Assembly (NCBI GenBank): GCA_033439265.1
Contig: JAVTVX010000026.1
Span: 9,115,001 to 9,179,000, forward strand
Length of the DNA: 64,000 nucleotides
Direction of reading: 5' to 3'
Source of the DNA: Dillenia suffruticosa
Taxonomy: Eukaryota; Streptophyta; Magnoliopsida; Dilleniales; Dilleniaceae
Position 1 is the first letter of the stretch, and every line of letters begins with the position of its first letter. A program made the translations under genes and the position numbers. A model generated the notes under the pieces. That model was not told the DNA's origin and did no database searches. It worked only from the letters and a program-made list of their open reading frames with translations. Of this stretch, positions 35,329-47,522 are shown piece after piece.

Positions 35329-35991
35329 TCCAGAAATTCTTGCAACTGAACCTTGAGCTCTCTCAATGCAGTAGGTGTCATTCTGTATGGCGGAATAGAT
35401 ATAAGAGCGGTTCCCGGTACTAGATCAATCTCGAAATCGAACTTCCTAACTAGTGGTAATCTGGAAAGCTCCTCGGGGAACACATCTAGAAACTCATACA
35501 CTATGAGGACATCTTCAAGTCTTGGTCCCTCAGTGGTGGTATCAACGACATAAGCTAGGTAAGCCATGCACCCATGGCGTACTATGTGTCTGGCCTCCAT
35601 AACCGATATAACACAGCGGGGCAATATCCGTCTCTGGCCCCTGAGCACCAACAGTGGCTGCCCTGAGCTCTGAAACTCAACCTCCTTTGTAAAACAATCC
35701 ACGGAAACTCGGTATGAGATCAGCCAATCCATCCCTAGGATGGCATCAAAATCCATGATATGGAGCTAAATCAGATCTACCTCTAATACCGCCTCCTCAA
35801 TAATGACCTCGCAGCCTCTATAGATTGTATCTCGAATGATATGCTTGCCGAGAGAAGTGTTAACCATGATCTTCTCATCGAGTGGTGAGAGAGGCCTATT
35901 AAAATGGTGAGCGATGTATCGCTCACATATGAAAAGTTTGACCCTATGTCTATGAGAACACAGGCGTCGATACCAAATATTTACATGGTAT
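35329..35991 (-). pseudogene. Protease to RT start of gypsy copy 3
   Basis: Exon-like segment after the putative intron. The protease active-site region near 35930-35960 has a changed residue after the catalytic Asp. The continuous frame 35319-35756 covers MDFDAILGMDWL, the EVEFQSSGQP stretch, IPPYRMTPTALRELK and LQEFLDK, where the solo LTR splits it. Copy 2 shows the same order. Confidence 0.88.
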
Positions 35992-36037
35992 CTAAGGATA
36001 ATAAAAATTTAAGATATTTAAAATCCAAAGAAAAGTG

Positions 36038-36084
<47 letters not shown>

Positions 36085-36204
36085 AACTGGTTAAACTTCT
36101 AAAACTTTAACTAATCAAAATTATACATCAATGTCATGATATACAAGATCTCATAAAGAAAATACAACAAAAGTCCTATACTGGGGGGTCTGAGGGAGGA
36201 TTAC
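35992..36204 (-). other. Putative gag/pol intron of gypsy copy 3 (213 nt)
   Basis: On the minus strand it begins GTAATCC (at 36204) and ends TTTTTATTATCCTTAG (at 35992). It contains an AT run of about 19 dinucleotides (36042-36080) and the gag stop (36178-36176). It has the same position and phase as in copies 1 and 2. Confidence 0.55.
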
Positions 36205-37615
36205 CCATAATGACATCAGGGTTTACCTGTGCATCCTTCGATGTTATCGTAAACACACGAGCTTGGGCCCTAGGCTACTGTCGCAATGGTCCTGGCACTG
36301 TATTACTCTCGGCTGCAATCTGAGGAGTTGTGAGAGTTAAGTGCACAGGTGCCCCCTGCTAGGCTGTGCTAGAAGCACCAGTATGACTCTGTAAAGTATA
36401 TCATCCTCGACTCAAATTTGGGCAAATACTTCTAATGTGACCTTGCTTCCCATACCGGAAGTAAGTAACCGGTACTCTACATGCCCCAATGATAGTTGCC
36501 GCATCTACGGCAGAAAGGCTGTCTCTGTATAGTAGACTATGTAAAGACACTAGGGGCTGGTGCCCCAAAGCCCTATGGTCGAGGTCCCTATCCTGGTCCT
36601 GCTAGTCTGAAGCTAGAAGACCCTTCGTGATAACCAGAACCTCTACCCCTCTTCGAAGACTGTCCACTCTCTGACCCAATCTTCTTCCTTTTCTGGTGAC
36701 TCTCTTTCTATCTAGTCTTAGCTCGGACAATCTTCTCTGCCCGATATGCTGAATTAATCACCTCTGAAAGTGTAAAAGTAGGAGTCACTGTCATATATTT
36801 CTTGATGCTCAAATAGAGGCCATCCTCAAACTTAAATCTCATCTGAGTTGGTGCAGCCATGTCGGGGACAAATGCTGCTAATCTCCTGAGCTCAGCTTCG
36901 TACTCTGAAACTGACCTAATCCCCTGACGTAAGTACAGAAACTCTATCCTCATGCGATCCTACTAAAATGGGGTAAAGTACCTGCAGTCGGACTCTTGTA
37001 GAAAGTCCTCCAACCGTAGAGTCTGTGTAGCACTGTCATAAATAGCCTCCCACCACGAGAGGGCGTCCCCGTTAAGGAGTCTCCCAACAACTCTCAACCT
37101 AAGCTCCTCTGTCAACCCCAGATCAGTAAGGATCCTGCGAGTCCTATTAATCCAGTGCTTCACCACTGTGGCATTACCAGATCTTGAAAAATCTATGCAT
37201 CCAAGCTGTCGTAACTCTTTCACCAACTATGTAAGCTCATGGATACACCTCAAAGTAACCGATGTATCATCAGTCAGACTAAAAATGGATGGACCGACCA
37301 CCGAAGAAGGAACCGGTGCTGTAAATGCAGGTATGGCTACAGGTGCAATCGCTGGAGTCTGTAGTGGAAGTAGTGGCATCTGCACCCCATATCTCCTATA
37401 CCACTTCTGTCACTGCCTCAAGGCATCGAGTAGTGGTGGAGGAATCTCGGCTGTAACAGCTGGTGGAGGTACTGGGGTGGCACTGGTGAAGGTGCGTGAG
37501 TAAAGGAAGCATCCTCTGGTACTCATGGAGTCTCGGGCACCCTAGGTGCATCAAGCACCGGGGGACTCTCGGGTGGTACGAATCTAGCACCGCACCTATC
37601 ATATCTAGGTGGCAT
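36176..37615 (-). pseudogene. gag of gypsy copy 3, broken
   Basis: The start ATG at 37615 follows a T-rich GTAG (CTTTTTTTGTAG). The N-terminal part is proline-rich and frameshifted. The capsid frames at 36963-37226 (HWINRTRRILTDLGL) and 36708-36953 (SVSEYEAELRRLAAF, RAEKI) are separated by two adjacent TAG codons at about 36960-36965. The nucleocapsid region (36400-36520) is shifted. The frame stops with TAG at 36178-36176. Confidence 0.85.
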
Positions 37616-37662
37616 AATTCTACAAAAAAAGTACCTTTTTATTAGGTAGAAATCAAATATTA

Positions 37663-37687
37663 GGATTAGTTACTGAGTAACTAACCC
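37663..37687 (-). promoter_or_regulatory. Leader stem-loop of gypsy copy 3
   Basis: On the minus strand GGGTTAGTTAC / GTAACTAATCC pair over 11 positions with one G-U and loop TCA. It is preceded by TTTTTTTAGGG. A second copy of the polypurine-like motif followed by GGGTTAGATAC lies nearer the primer site (around 37740-37768). Confidence 0.6.
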
Positions 37688-37894
37688 CCTAAAAAAATTG
37701 AGTTATAAATTAAGGCATTTAAATGCGAAAGAATGGGTTAAATGCGTCATGTATCTAACCCCCTAAAATAGATAAACTTATATACATATGGCCATATATG
37801 AGACTTTAAATGACTGTATGAAACTCTCTAATACATTGAGGGCTTTTAAATGTACTTAAGAAAATTTTTCATTACTATCTTTTCTCTAACCTAG

Positions 37895-37911
37895 ACGTTC
37901 TGATACCAATA
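37895..37911 (-). promoter_or_regulatory. Primer binding site of gypsy copy 3
   Basis: Minus-strand TTGGTATCAGAACG, five bases inside the LTR end. It is the tRNA-iMet site with one changed base. Confidence 0.8.
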
Positions 37912-37915
37912 GAAC

Positions 37916-40900
37916 TGTCACTTCCTGAACTAGGGTCATAAGCAGCCGCCCGTTACCCTGGATGCCGGCTTGGTTTTCTAGAAAATAGGACAGAATCTTC
38001 CCATATTTCGGAGGTCTTCCATATATAAATCAACATGTATATTGAATGATCATCCTGCCACATGAATAAATAAGCCAACCCGACGTTACAACAATCAACC
38101 ACATTCATATCATACCAATCAATCCACACCGTATAAATCAGGACAACGCAAGGCTATCATAACTACTAACAGTCCTAACCATAGACCTCTACTATCATGC
38201 CCAACAAGGGCATGAGTAGCCGCTACACTGAGTGGGTCTAAAATTTTATGCATGTGTATAACAAGTTTCCAAATTAAAAATTTAAATGCTTTCAAGTACC
38301 TCAATGCAAGAGTAATGAACTAATATGAGAATTTTACAAATAAATATTAATAATCTATATAGTCATCCTATAAAATGTACATGGCCATCTACGGACCTCA
38401 ATACCAAGATTTCGCAGAATCGATATACAATACGGTTCTCATATTTCAAATGAAATTCAAATGTCACGTAGTAAATGTGTAACTCTACAAATACACGACA
38501 AAAGATGTCTAGAACCCGACGTGAGGGGATACTCAGTGACTGAGGGGATCAATATCAAGTATAAATAGTGTGTGTGAGCCATTGGAGTATCAAACATGAT
38601 TATTTGCAAACAATAATTCACATTTCATAGTAAAACATGGTATGTTCGGTAAATTGAAATCATTTAATCCATCCCATGGTATCATACATATATGCATCTC
38701 TTTAAAATCAAGTATTTTTAGAGCAAGCCGAATATGATCATGGTAAAGGTCGACTGTGACCAATGACAGGTGCATCGGGGGTTTTATTATTCATAAATAT
38801 TCAAAAGTCGCTCTCTACCCCGACGTTAGCCATAAGCTTCACCGAGACTAACTCATACACAGATCAGGTCACATATAGGACCCCGCTCGGTGCTAGACAG
38901 TGGCGTCACACATGTCCTCGCCTTTACGGGTTCAACCGGCCATGCCTATACCCATATACCAAACGTTTGCGGGTACCTCCGCATGAAATGTACCCAGACG
39001 CATACTCAGCGTCATAACAAACGTCCCCCCGTAACTACGGTCATCCTCTCGAGATGAAATCATATCATAACAGTCATCCCATGGTCACACGGCCCCAAAT
39101 CAGTGATATAGAAATCATAGTGCTCAATAAATGTGCCATATTGGGTCATATGAAATTTAACATGTGAAAATTATAAAATATGGCACCATTTCAGTTGAAT
39201 CAAATTTATGGATGCATATTCATAGAAAACATGAGTTTACAACACTCCAATAGTCACAAAACAAATTCAAAATCTAGTGACATACGACAGTCATATATAT
39301 CAAAAGCATATTTTGTTGAAAATATGACAAAAATCAAGTTTCACTTTTCATGCATGAGATTAGAGTCCCACTCAGTATATGGGAGGGTCAGTCACTCCCT
39401 ACCAAGTACCACAAGTGTCAAAAGTCATTCCTCTCATTTGGTCACCACCCGTGTGCCTACAATGGCAACACAATGCATATATGAGGATTTGTATCATGAT
39501 TTGAACTTACTAGGTTAAATTTATAAATTCTTTCTTCTAAGATCAAGGTTAGGGTATCCTAGGGTATGCTCTATCCTTTTTTCCGTCATCCTTATCATAT
39601 ATTCTTTACAATTCATTCAATTAGTACACATTTTATCACCCTAACACAACACATGTGCTTATTGTTCATTATTCAAGGTTTCTGCACATATGCACCTTTG
39701 CGCAGTCATAGAAAAATAGTCATGACTTCTACTACAACACTCCAAATCACATGTTTCCTATCTCATTTTAAAGCTAAGAGACAGCACTACAACTTTCATT
39801 TTGAATGTTTCTTCAGATTCTAATCACAGAATTTCGGAAAAACCAATTTTTGTCTCAATTTTGTTCCAAACGTCCATTTTGTCCTCTCTTAGTAAAAATG
39901 CAATAACTCCTTGCACATAACTCCAATTCAAATGAATTTTGGTTATGTTATAGATGCGATATAGACCTACAACTTTCACATAAAAGTTTTTCTTAATTCA
40001 GTCAAGAAAAGGGTTGAAACAGGTCACAAAGAAGGCGGTTGATCTGGGACCGAAAACAGAGTGAAAATTTGCATAGTTTTAGGAGGGTTGTCATAACTTT
40101 TGATATAAGAGTCAGATTAAGGTTATTCTTATCTTGTTAGAAAGATAAGACCTAGAGCTACAAATGTCATAGCTAGGACTCAAGCTAATTCAGACCAGAA
40201 AGCTCCTCAAAATCAGGGCAAAATTTATAGCAGAACAGAACAAAATATGATTCTGCAGAATACCTAATTTTGAAAAATCATAATAAATCCAATTTAATTC
40301 AGAATGTGACGAATCATATCTCATTTTAAAGCTCTGAAGGTTTAGTTTTATATGCAAAAATTTCACTCAATTTTCCTTTGTACAGAAAATGTTATAGCTA
40401 AAACACTACAACGAGGTCAGAGGTTTAGATTTCAGAATTTCTTTTTTTCTCCTTGATTTCAAACTTCAACCAACCCTAGTTCCCTAACCAAACCACCTCA
40501 TTTTGGTCCCAAATTAAGATATGTTATACTATGGACTATAGAGGGGTCTCATTCTTGAAGATGGATAGTTGGGCTTGAAGCAAAATACAAAATTTTGGTC
40601 TTGATCTCTCAGCTCCCTCCTTGGATTTCACCAAGCAATTCTTCTCATTTGGCCTTGATTTTTGGATATGTTGGTGTTAAAGATGTATAGAAGGGATCTA
40701 TGTAAAAGAAATTGAGTGATATTTAGGAAGATTTGGAGATCTTATCTTGGCAATCCACGGCTATAAGGAGGAAGAAGAAATGGAGTTTGTGTGTTCTTCT
40801 CTTCTAGGGATTCACGGTTCCAAATGTAGAGAATAGAGCAAGTGTTGGCTTTTTGTATGCAATTGCTTAACCATGGTTCCCTCAAGGTGCAACCAAGGTT

Positions 40901-41846
40901 AATCTCTACTATTTGTCAATAAATGCCCACCAACCATCACCCAAATCTAAGGCTCACTTTTGTTCTTTGACTTTTCAATCAAATCTTGGTCATCCACCTT
41001 ATGGGCACACTTCCCATGGTCATTAATTGTCTCTAACCCCTTTTTTAAATTTGTATATAAGGCCCTTTCTAGATTTGCGGAAAATTTTCTATCTCGATTT
41101 TTACGTAATGCACGGCGTGGTCAATATTCGACCCAAAATATGATAAATTTAAATTTACCCATTTGGTTTTTTTTTTTTTTACTGAATCCAGTAGAGTTGG
41201 TCTTGTACGTAGATGAAGTCATTTGACTTTCCAAATCACTCTTAAACGTATTATGGTTTTTAGAGTGATTTTATTTTCTACCTTACATTTTCTATCAAAA
41301 TTTCTTGACCCTTGACTTTAGGGTGAATTTTACACGTATAAATCTGACGATATCAAATTTACATGCATGGATTTCATTTTGGCATGGTAGGGTCAATTTC
41401 CCTTCATTTCGGGTGAATTTTGGCAAATTTTCCAAAATTGCATTTTAACTTGTTAAAATGTTAATTTAGCCTAATTTAAACTTCTTGGTGAAATTTTAAC
41501 AGTTTTGCACGGGTAAAATTAAATTTGGTTTGGTGAGGATAAATTTTTATCTCCGACGATTAAGTATCGGGGCTTTTTTTCGCAAATGATAGAGTTACCC
41601 GAATTCGAGTCCCCTTAACTTTTTAAGTTAATTCAGCACGTGTAATTTCATCAGGGTCAAGATTGCACGCGTAGATTTTTAAATGGAAAATTTTTAACTC
41701 CCGGTAATCTCACCAAAAATTTTCAAGACCAATATCATTCGAAAAAAAAAAATTCTGAGAGACTTTTCTCTATATGAAAATGAAAATATATCATATATGA
41801 AATAATAATGAGTATAATATATAATACACCGAGTGTCGGTGTTACA
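37916..41846 (-). repeat. 5' LTR of gypsy copy 3 (3.9 kb)
   Basis: Minus strand: starts TGTAACACCGACACTCGG (41846) and ends AGTGACA (37916). It is colinear with copy 1's LTR, including the AAATTT-rich first kilobase. No coding sequence is seen; several short open frames occur by chance. Confidence 0.88.
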
Positions 41847-42420
41847 ATTAGAGTCTCCAAAGTTCTATGGTTGTCTCCTTAGCCTTGACTTAGGCATACA
41901 CCTTAGCACCTTATCTACCAAATCTTCCTAACAATCTCAGTTCATTGGTGATGGTGTTAAATCTAGTGATTATTTCCTTAACAATTTCACTATCCCCCAT
42001 CTTGAAATTTTCATACTCTTGCTTAAGCATTCTAATTTTAGTATTCCTAACTTGATTATTTCTTCATAAGTAATTTCTAATCTCTCTTAGATCTCTTTAC
42101 CCATGATGCATGAAGAGATTCTATTGTACTAATTTAAACTTAGTGCTAAGGGTAGTACAGTTTGCCCTATACACCTTCTTTTCTTCGGCTGACATGTTTT
42201 TTGGCACCTTAACCTTATCTATTTTCTCAGTGGGACACTCTATCCCTTCTTCTATAATTTCCCGTGTAATCTCATCTTGAGATATAATGGAATTTCTCAT
42301 TCTTTATTTCCAGCAACTATGGTTGTCACCATTAAAGAAAGAGACTCCATTTGTGGAACAAGCTTCAAAGGGTGTCACCATTAAGTGCCATTTTAGAAAG
42401 ATAGAGCACATTTTGCCTAT
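41847..42420 (-). pseudogene. copia C gag N-terminal part, broken
   Basis: Minus strand. It shows FFNGDNHSCWK near 42350, typical of the copia gag N-terminus, then SIISQDEITREIIEEG, KVKVPKNMSAEEKKVYRAN and EYENFKMGDSEIVKEIITRF (UBN2-type gag domain). The gypsy copy 3 LTR cuts it at 41846. The later gag and pol portions reappear at 22800 and below. Stops are present. Confidence 0.8.
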
Positions 42421-42451
42421 GGTTGTTGAACCTAACACTACATATCTACTT

Positions 42452-42461
42452 TGATACCGAT
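42452..42461 (-). promoter_or_regulatory. Primer binding site of copia C, degenerate
   Basis: Minus-strand ATCGGTATCA continuing AAG right after the LTR end. It is like the tRNA-iMet site with one mismatch in TGGTATCA. Confidence 0.6.
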
Positions 42462-44403
42462 TGAAATAAAACCTAGAGAGGGAGAATAGGTTGTTTGACA
42501 CTTTTCAATGGTTTGAAAATTTTACAATTGGTGAAAAATAGAAATGAGATGTAAAAGTTGAAGAAAGGCAGAGAAAGAGAGCACACTATGTATTTATAGT
42601 GGTTCTACCAAATCAGTGTACATATACTCCCAAGTACATCTTGGATTTCACTATTTATAACCCAAATAGTACAACAAACTTGCTTCAAGATACAAGTTGA
42701 ACCTTTATAGTGTTTCTTCTCAAACACACTGCCCAATCTCTCATAATTTGCTTATCTCTCTAAACCTCGAACAAAGAAAACCCTCACTGGTTTTTGAATA
42801 ATAAGTACAAGAGGAGATGATATGTTACAAGAGTGAAGCTTTTTACTTCGAATGTAACGAAAATGAAGCTCACACAAAGAATTTACAAAAGAAGAAAAAA
42901 TTCACAAAGGATCATAAAAATAGAGTATAATGTTAAAGTTTAGAAAGTTCAGGATATTCAAAATGTTTGGCTCATCATTTCATTCTTCTGTATGGAGTAT
43001 TTATTGAGGGTCCTTGAGAGCAGTTGTGGTAGATTCAAATTTGAATGTTCTTCATGAGAGCTTCAACCATCATATTAAGTGCTTTCAACAATTTCTGAAC
43101 GATGTTTTGTAGAGCCAATAAAAAAAACTTTCTTTTGCCTTGCTGAATTTCTTTTACTTTGCTACACAAAATGAACATTAGAGCTTTGATTTTACTCCAA
43201 TGATTAGATTCTTTAGAAACTTAAGTTCAAAAGCATACTTGAGTGATTTCTGGTTAAGTCCATTTTGCCAAAGGTATACCAAAGTCCATGTGTCAACTAA
43301 CTCAAATTTTAGGTCGATTGGGTTTAGAGAGTAGACAATAAGTGTCAATTGGATCAATAAATAATTCAACTTATACTTAAGTTCCATGGTCCTATCGATT
43401 GGAACAAACTTTAAGTCAACTGATGGTGTGCAAATTCAAACTATCCGTTAACTAACTTGTACTTAAGTTGATTGTCTGATATGTATATGTATGTATATGC
43501 AATGGTCAATTATGTGTATGCAATTTATATGCAATGGTCAACTAATGTGCACTAACTCATTGAAATGTATATATATTGGTAGATCGAAATCTATATGAGT
43601 CACTAATTTGTACATATACAAGCTATGATCAACTCAAATCTACATGAGTCAACTGATTTAATCAATAAGGCTCATATATTGGCTTAGTTTATAAGAGCAC
43701 CAAGCGTTCTTGTGTAGTTCTGAGTCTTGTCGACCATACGAAGCTAACAAGTCGACTTGTGTAATGTCAACGTTTGGACTCCATCGAATAAATGTCAACT
43801 TCTAGTCATTTTATAAGCCCAATTCAAAAAGACTATTGACTAACAATGGATTCAGTTGGCTGTTCGATTCAATATGTTGACTAAGGCAAAGAAACAATTC
43901 TGTGCAAGTTGACTTGGTCATAGTGCTATTCAACTTGTTCAAGTGTCCTATGAATCATACTACATTCAGGTCATGTTGTGTCGACTAGTCAAGTTCCAAA
44001 TGTTGACATAGGCTTATGCTAACCTAGGATTTTCTAATTGCTGGACACGTAAGTTAACTTTGGTGAAGTAGGAGTGACTCATACTTGCTGAGATTTTCAA
44101 TGTTTCTCCCTAAGTGTGTGTTGATTTGCCACCTTGTGTAAGTCGATTTGTGACTTATAGGATGACTACTTTACCTAACTATAGCGTACGTTATTTTCAG
44201 TTAAACTGCTGGCTTTTTAATTTCTCAACCATTACAACTTCAAATCTTAATTCTTGTATTAGGATCCTAAGTTCAGTCTTGTTCATGGTGAGTTAACTAA
44301 TTTCTTTATAAGTCTAATGTCTTTATTCATATTTAAGTTCCAAATTTGTGAACTAATTTCTTTGAATTGTTTTGCTTATCATCAAAATCTAAGCATGCCA
44401 ACA
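42462..44403 (-). repeat. 5' LTR of copia C (1.9 kb)
   Basis: Minus strand: starts TGTTGGCATGC (44403) and ends TTTTATTTCA (42462). Its ends match copia A's LTR, and it contains GTCGAC motifs (43731, 43753, 43981) and many degenerate forms. It is the outer right boundary of the nested stack. Confidence 0.83.
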
Positions 44404-44720
44404 CTTCTATAAGCTTTGGTCGGGTAATATGTACCGATGAACAATTGGTCCATAAGCCTTTTGTGTTTTCATCACAAGCTAGGCAAGTGTTCTACTCATA
44501 TGATCCTAAAGATGAGAAATGAAATGTTTCTTTTGACACGACTAATGAACCGAGTAGTAAAAACTTAGAGGTAGATTGTAAATATTTATCTTTTTCTATT
44601 CAATCACTACACGAGAATATAGATGAAGATTCTAGTTCAACTTGGGTTAGAGATGATGTAACTAAAGATTTATATCATAATTACCAGATTGTTAACTCTA
44701 TGTATATATATCTATATGTA
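44404..44720 (+). pseudogene. CACTA transposase ORF, C-terminal (DUF4216-like) fragment
   Basis: Plus-strand reading gives SSQARQVFYSYDPKDEK followed by an acidic tail (TWVRDDVTKDLYHN). The pattern ASQAxQVFYxxDPxDxxW ends the large reading frame of plant CACTA elements, after the TNP2 and DUF4218 regions. A stop directly follows DEK. The upstream part is displaced or lost because the copia C LTR begins at 44403. From 44720 to 45389 no gene is recognisable. Confidence 0.6.
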
Positions 44721-45389
44721 TTCCTCAAACTTGTAAGGAATTATTTATGTTTAGAGTTATTATTACTTAAGATATGTTTTTCATTATTATCTTCAAAGCA
44801 GACTGATGCTTGCTGAGATTTTCATTGTTTCTCTTCAAGAAAGAGGAAAAATAAAAGTATAAGGATTGTGGAAGCATCTGAAGAAACGTCATGAGCAGCT
44901 ATTGATGAGTGCTTGAATGTAAATGAAAATGATACTTTACAAGAGGCCACCTTTGGTAATATAGCATAGTACCATCTACACATATCTATTCATCTAGAAG
45001 TATAGTTGACCAGACAATTACCTTGGGAAAGGTTGAAGGTTCTATTGAGGCATCTCTTAGTTTATCATTATCTTGTGTATTTTGGTTGTAACTTGGTCTT
45101 GTTTGAGGATTTTTGACCTTATGTTTTATGAATTTGTGTAGACTCTTTGAATAGTTTTATAGAAACTAGAAAAATAAGCTACTATTAATAATATATCAGC
45201 ACTATGTTTTAAGACTAATTTTCATGATGAGATATTGTGTGTAAACTATTTTACAAGATATTGGTATGAATACATTTTAACTATTATATGTAAATTTGTT
45301 TAATTTAATCAAATGGTTATTCATAAATTCTTTATTTAAGTGGTTGAAATTATGTTGACATTATGTTTGTACAACTTTGGAGTTATATT

Positions 45390-46263
45390 CACTAAAAAAA
45401 CTTGACATTCAACAACGAAAGTTAGCGATGGAAAAATATTTGCCACTAATTTGTCACTAATTTGCAACAAACTTAGTGACAAATAAGAATTCATTGCTAG
45501 TTTCCAACAAATTTTGTCACGAAAAAATATTTATCACTAATTAGTGACGAAATTCAATGTTCGTCACAAAAGTCATGGCTAATAATCACAGGAAATGGTG
45601 CCAAACTTTTGTGACATGGAATTCATCGCCAGATTTGTCACAAATTTTTCAATAGAGAATTTTCATTACTAAATTCGTCGTTAATTTCTTACAGAAAATT
45701 TCGTCACAAAATTAGTGACACTATATAGAAGTTCATGCTAAATTCTTTACTAGTCTACCACAAACAGTAAGTTTGTGGCTAATATTTTATAACTAATTTC
45801 GTAACTAAATTTTTGTAGTTAAATTTGTCGTTAATTTTTCAAAATAGTATTCGTTGCAAAGAAATGAGGAAGAAAGATGATGAAAATATAGATTTATCGC
45901 TAAATTCGTCACTAATTTTCTAGACTAAATTTTCGTTGTTAAATTATTTGCTAATTTGCCACAAACAGTATTTGTCGCAAAAAAAGAGGAAGCAAAAAAA
46001 GAGAAAGAATGATGATGAAAATATAAATTCTTCGCAAGCCATAAACAACGAGATCGTGGCTAAATTTTTCATTAATTTGTCACAAATAGTATTCATTGCA
46101 AAGAAATGAGGAAGAAAGATAATGAAAATATAAATTTCTCACTAAATTTGTTACTAATTTATCACAAATAACAAATTTGTTGCTAATTTCGTCGTTAATT
46201 TGTGAAAAATCTAGAGAATTTGTGGCTATTTTCATTGTTAAAGTCGATTTATATTTTCTGTAC
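45390..46263. mobile_element. CACTA terminal region or small degenerate CACTA element
   Basis: Starts CACTAAAAAAAC at 45390 and carries many degenerate TTAGTGACGAAAT / AATTTCGTCACTAA units to about 46235, ending near TATTTTCTGTA (46250-46260). It is either the decayed 3' end of the CACTA element whose C-terminal coding lies at 44404, or a separate non-autonomous copy. No clear target duplication. Confidence 0.6.
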
Positions 46264-47039
46264 AAACTTTTTTAGTCATGTCTCTTTTTCAACCCTTTCT
46301 CAATAACTGAATGGATTTAAATACGCAGTGAATATTATAAATTTTATCAAATTGATTACTTTCGATAACAAAGAGTTCAACCAATTCCTAACTAAGTACA
46401 CAACAACAAGATTTTATTTGTATAATCGTTTGTTTTGTCTCCTAACAAAGTGCAAGACTACATGGGCAGCAAACAATTCTTTCAAACATTAAACGAGTCA
46501 ACTCCTACTCATTTTCTAAGTATGATCAATTATAAGTTTCAGAAAAGTTATCAATTCTTTTGAGTGTTCTACTCATTCTCTAAATATTAGACAAATCAAT
46601 AATACGTAAGTGCATTAGACATTTTGTTTTAATTGATCTTAATAACAAGCTATTATCTAGTATTGTACTCATTCTTTAGAAATTAGATAACAACAATGTC
46701 AATCTCAAATTTTATAGTTGGTCTATTGAGACCAAAATAGCATAGAGGAACAAAAGTATAATAATAATAATAATAATAAATTACTAAAGTGAAGATAGCA
46801 CAAATTATATATGTATACAACTAAGACACAAATCTAATTATTATGTTAAATTATTTTAAATTTAATGTAATAATATATTTTAAACATTAAGATAAAATAT
46901 TTTAATTATAATAGTATTTGTTTGTTAGTTTAATTAAATTAAAATTTTTAAATATTAAACTTTAAATAATAATATTTTAATCAAAAATTCCTACATAATT
47001 CTAAGCCTAACCCATCCCTAAATTTTTTTCCGAAGTCCT
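46264..47039. other. AT-rich DNA without recognisable gene
   Basis: No coding pattern is seen. It contains a short (TAA)n run at about 46758-46780. It could hold the promoter of the gene-like 5' region that follows, but no clear TATA box position can be fixed. Confidence 0.5.
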
Positions 47040-47278
47040 TACAGCACTCGCATTCGCTCGCTCCACCACCCACACAACCACCACCTCCACAGCCTCTTCC
47101 ACCTACAACCACAGGTCATCTTCATCCAATCTTCTTCGTCTATCCTCTCTTTTTCCTCTCAATCCTATCGTTTGATTCCTCACTTCGTCATCCTTTCTTC
47201 TTCGTGTATTCAACCCAATCTCGTCGGAAAGCACACATCTGTCTCGTCGATCTTACCAATCAAGTGGTGCAAATGAAA

Positions 47279-47317
<39 letters not shown>

Positions 47318-47522
47318 GTAATTTCAAATGATAATAATCTCTCTCTGGTTTTCTGATTTAATTTCTAATTTCGAATGTAAGGTGTGGGGTTTCTTGATTT
47401 TCTCTCTTATTTTATTAATTTGTTCAATTAGGTTTTTATGCCCTTTTCATTTTCTTGATTTGAATTAGGGTTTTGTTCTGGGATCCTGATTTTGACGAAT
47501 TGGGTCTTCTGTTATGTGGAGG
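47040..47522 (+). other. Gene 5'-end-like region (CT-rich leader plus first-intron start)
   Basis: An abrupt change from AT-rich DNA to C/T-rich text (CTCGCTCCACCACCCACAC, repeated CTTCTTCG), then a (TC)n run at 47279-47318 and intron-like T-rich DNA with short ORFs only. This composition is typical of plant 5' UTRs and first introns. Athila is inserted at 47522. Which gene it served cannot be told; no start codon is convincing. Confidence 0.35.

Larger units (their letters stand above)
31095..41846 (-). mobile_element. Ty3/gypsy chromovirus (Tekay-like), copy 3, interrupted
   Basis: Minus-strand element: 5' LTR 37916-41846, primer site, leader hairpins, gag, putative intron, and pol up to mid-integrase, where copy 2's LTR end cuts it at 31094/31095. 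A solo LTR interrupts pol at 32910-35323. The 5' LTR outer flank is ATTAG (41847-41851), inside copia C gag. The integrase end, chromodomain and 3' LTR are missing. Confidence 0.88.

Noticed and set aside
36042..36080. (AT)n as an independent microsatellite of interest
   Set aside because: It lies at the same place as TA runs in copies 1 and 2 and is better treated as part of the putative intron.
38763..39823. Plus-strand frames across copy 3's LTR
   Set aside because: They are antisense to the LTR and have no counterpart kept open in copy 1's LTR.
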